Shown: in pieces, positions 13,336 to 14,406 of the stretch
Layout of the letters: every line of letters starts with the position of its first letter
Position numbering within the stretch: position 1 is the stretch's first letter
Origin: Bacteroidota bacterium
GTDB taxonomy: Bacteria > Bacteroidota > Bacteroidia > Chitinophagales > Chitinophagaceae
Direction of reading: 5' to 3'
Assembly (NCBI GenBank): GCA_023430465.1
Contig: JAEZAM010000098.1
Location: 1 to 14,406 of the forward strand
DNA length: 14,406 nt
Program-made: the position numbers and the translations under genes
Notes under the pieces: model-generated
What the model was told of the DNA's origin: nothing
Seen by the model: only the letters and a program-made list of their open reading frames with translations
Databases searched by the model: none

Positions 13336-14034
13336 ATGGCTGAAAGTAATCAAGTGCAGGAAACAGGGAAAGTAACTGCACCGAGCACCCCGACATCAGT
13401 AAACGCCCAGGATTTCTGGATGAAGAACAGGAAGGTGATCATCGGCGTGGGGGCAGTGCTCATCCTTGCCGTTGCCGGATTTTTTGCATACCAGACTTAC
13501 GTGAAAAAGCCGAAAGAAGAACGTGCTGCTGACGCTATGTTCAAGGCTGAAGAATATTATCGCATGGATTCCGCCCGCCTCGCACTCAATGGCGATGGCC
13601 AGCACATGGGCTTCCTGAAAGTGATTGACAATTACGGCGGCACAGAAGCAGGCAACCTCGCAAAATTCTATGCAGGTATCTGCTACATCAAACTGGACGA
13701 TAACGCGAACGCGGTAAAATACCTGAAAGATTTCAGCACCGATGCCAAACAAATCCAGCAACGCGCTTACAAACTGCTCGGAGACGCCTATGCTGACCAG
13801 GGAAACGGAAAAGAAGCAGTGAACTATTACAAGAAAGCTGCTACTCATTTCAAAGAAGACCTGCAGAACTCAGGCGAAGCACTGTTCCATGCGGCCTATG
13901 CAGCACATAAACTGCTGAACGACCAAAAACAGGCCATCGAACTTTACAAAGAACTGAAAGAAAAATATCCCAACTCATTTGGTGGACAGGCTGATCTTTA
14001 CCTGGCCCAGTTAGGCGTATACAATGTAAACTGA
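13336..14034 (+). CDS. Membrane-anchored tetratricopeptide-repeat protein (YfgM-like)
   Basis: The 232 residues include a polar N-terminus (1-31) and a single transmembrane helix at about 33-53 (VIIGVGAVLILAVAGFFAYQ). A TPR-rich domain follows: AKFYAGICYIKLDDNANAVK, AYKLLGDAYADQGNGKEAVN and ALFHAAYAAHKLLNDQKQAI, each with the A/G-Y alternation of TPR helices. This layout resembles YfgM, an inner-membrane protein that assists periplasmic chaperoning near the Sec translocon, so a scaffold role in the envelope is plausible but inferred. It lies 2 nt before ribH. I recall this TPR-ribH adjacency in other Bacteroidota, although the functions look unrelated. Confidence 0.82.
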   Translation: MAESNQVQETGKVTAPSTPTSVNAQDFWMKNRKVIIGVGAVLILAVAGFFAYQTYVKKPKEERAADAMFKAEEYYRMDSARLALNGDGQHMGFLKVIDNYGGTEAGNLAKFYAGICYIKLDDNANAVKYLKDFSTDAKQIQQRAYKLLGDAYADQGNGKEAVNYYKKAATHFKEDLQNSGEALFHAAYAAHKLLNDQKQAIELYKELKEKYPNSFGGQADLYLAQLGVYNVN

Positions 14035-14036
14035 TC

Positions 14037-14406
14037 ATGGCTGATATCGCTAACAGCAAATTACTCGAGATCAATACAGGCATCCCCAATACCGAGGATG
14101 CCTGTATCGTTCTGGTGAAGACGGAATGGAACGCTGCCGTGGTTGATGAACTGGAAAAAGGCTGTCAACGGATACTCACGGCTCACAAAGTGAAAAAGAT
14201 TGTCACCATCGTGGTGCCCGGCGCGTTTGAAGTACCATTTGCCATTCGTTCCTACTGGCAGGAAACGGGCATCCAGGACAGGCCACAGGCATTCATTGCA
14301 CTCGCCTGTGTAATACGCGGCGATACTCCCCACTTTGATTATGTGTGTCAGGGAATCACCGACGGCATAGTCTTGCTCAATAAGGACCTGCCCGTACCAA
14401 CTGTAT
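14037..14406 (+). CDS. ribH: 6,7-dimethyl-8-ribityllumazine synthase (5' part)
   Basis: An ATG 2 nt after the TPR stop opens 123 codons that run off the window; a full protein is usually 150-165 residues. The family motifs are clear: TEWN (29-32, W31 in place of the common Phe that stacks on substrate), VPGAFEVP (60-67), ACVIRGDTPHFDYV (90-103, catalytic H99), QGITDGI (105-111) and LPVPTV at the edge. The enzyme condenses 5-amino-6-ribitylaminouracil with dihydroxybutanone phosphate in riboflavin biosynthesis and assembles into pentamers or icosahedral shells. It is probably co-transcribed with the TPR gene and possibly with pdhA. Confidence 0.95.
   Translation, partial: MADIANSKLLEINTGIPNTEDACIVLVKTEWNAAVVDELEKGCQRILTAHKVKKIVTIVVPGAFEVPFAIRSYWQETGIQDRPQAFIALACVIRGDTPHFDYVCQGITDGIVLLNKDLPVPTV

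Overview
The window looks like a chromosomal segment of a Bacteroidota bacterium, most likely family Chitinophagaceae. The evidence is the gene content: a DUF6089 barrel protein, a long UbiD, a tandem DUF1599 protein beside a BT_3928-type DoxX protein, and a TPR protein directly before ribH. Several genes also carry the phylum-specific -7 promoter box TAnnTTTG, there are no convincing Shine-Dalgarno sites, and the intergenic repeats are of a kind I associate with that family. The genus is inference; no rRNA is present.

Layout. 1-668: 3' part of a DUF6089 outer-membrane barrel gene (+). 726-2645: ubiD-family prenylated-FMN decarboxylase (+). 2646-2944: repeat-rich spacer. 2945-3847: TraB/GumN family exported protein (+), ending at a strong bidirectional hairpin terminator shared with convergent ndk (3896-4312, -). 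Divergent from ndk, and probably one operon: an NrnA-like DHH phosphoesterase (4456-5463) and an FKBP-type lipoprotein (5471-6478), closed by a hairpin/T-tract terminator. folP (6730-7590, -) may be followed by a 28-codon micro-ORF (6592-6678, -). Divergent from folP is a tight operon of a duplicated DUF1599 protein (7665-8216), a BT_3928-type membrane protein with a degenerate thioredoxin-like domain (8226-9473) and a DppB-like ABC permease overlapping it by 4 nt (9470-10519). The permease stop codon abuts that of convergent dciA/DUF721 (10520-10801, -). A second repeat island (10831-10975) separates dciA from recF (10986-12068, -). A recF/pdhA divergent spacer holds a perfect DnaA box and a -7 promoter. 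pdhA (12300-13295), a membrane-anchored TPR protein (13336-14034) and truncated ribH (14037 to the end) complete the window.

Functional themes are housekeeping: quinone, folate, riboflavin and nucleotide metabolism, replication/repair (recF, dciA), pyruvate oxidation and envelope protein quality control. I see no phage, IS, CRISPR, tRNA or rRNA, and no clear defence system. The least ordinary features are two composite repeat islands sharing an AT-rich module, an internal duplication in the C-terminal half of UbiD, the uncharacterised DUF1599-BT_3928-permease operon beside folP, and the micro-ORF after folP.
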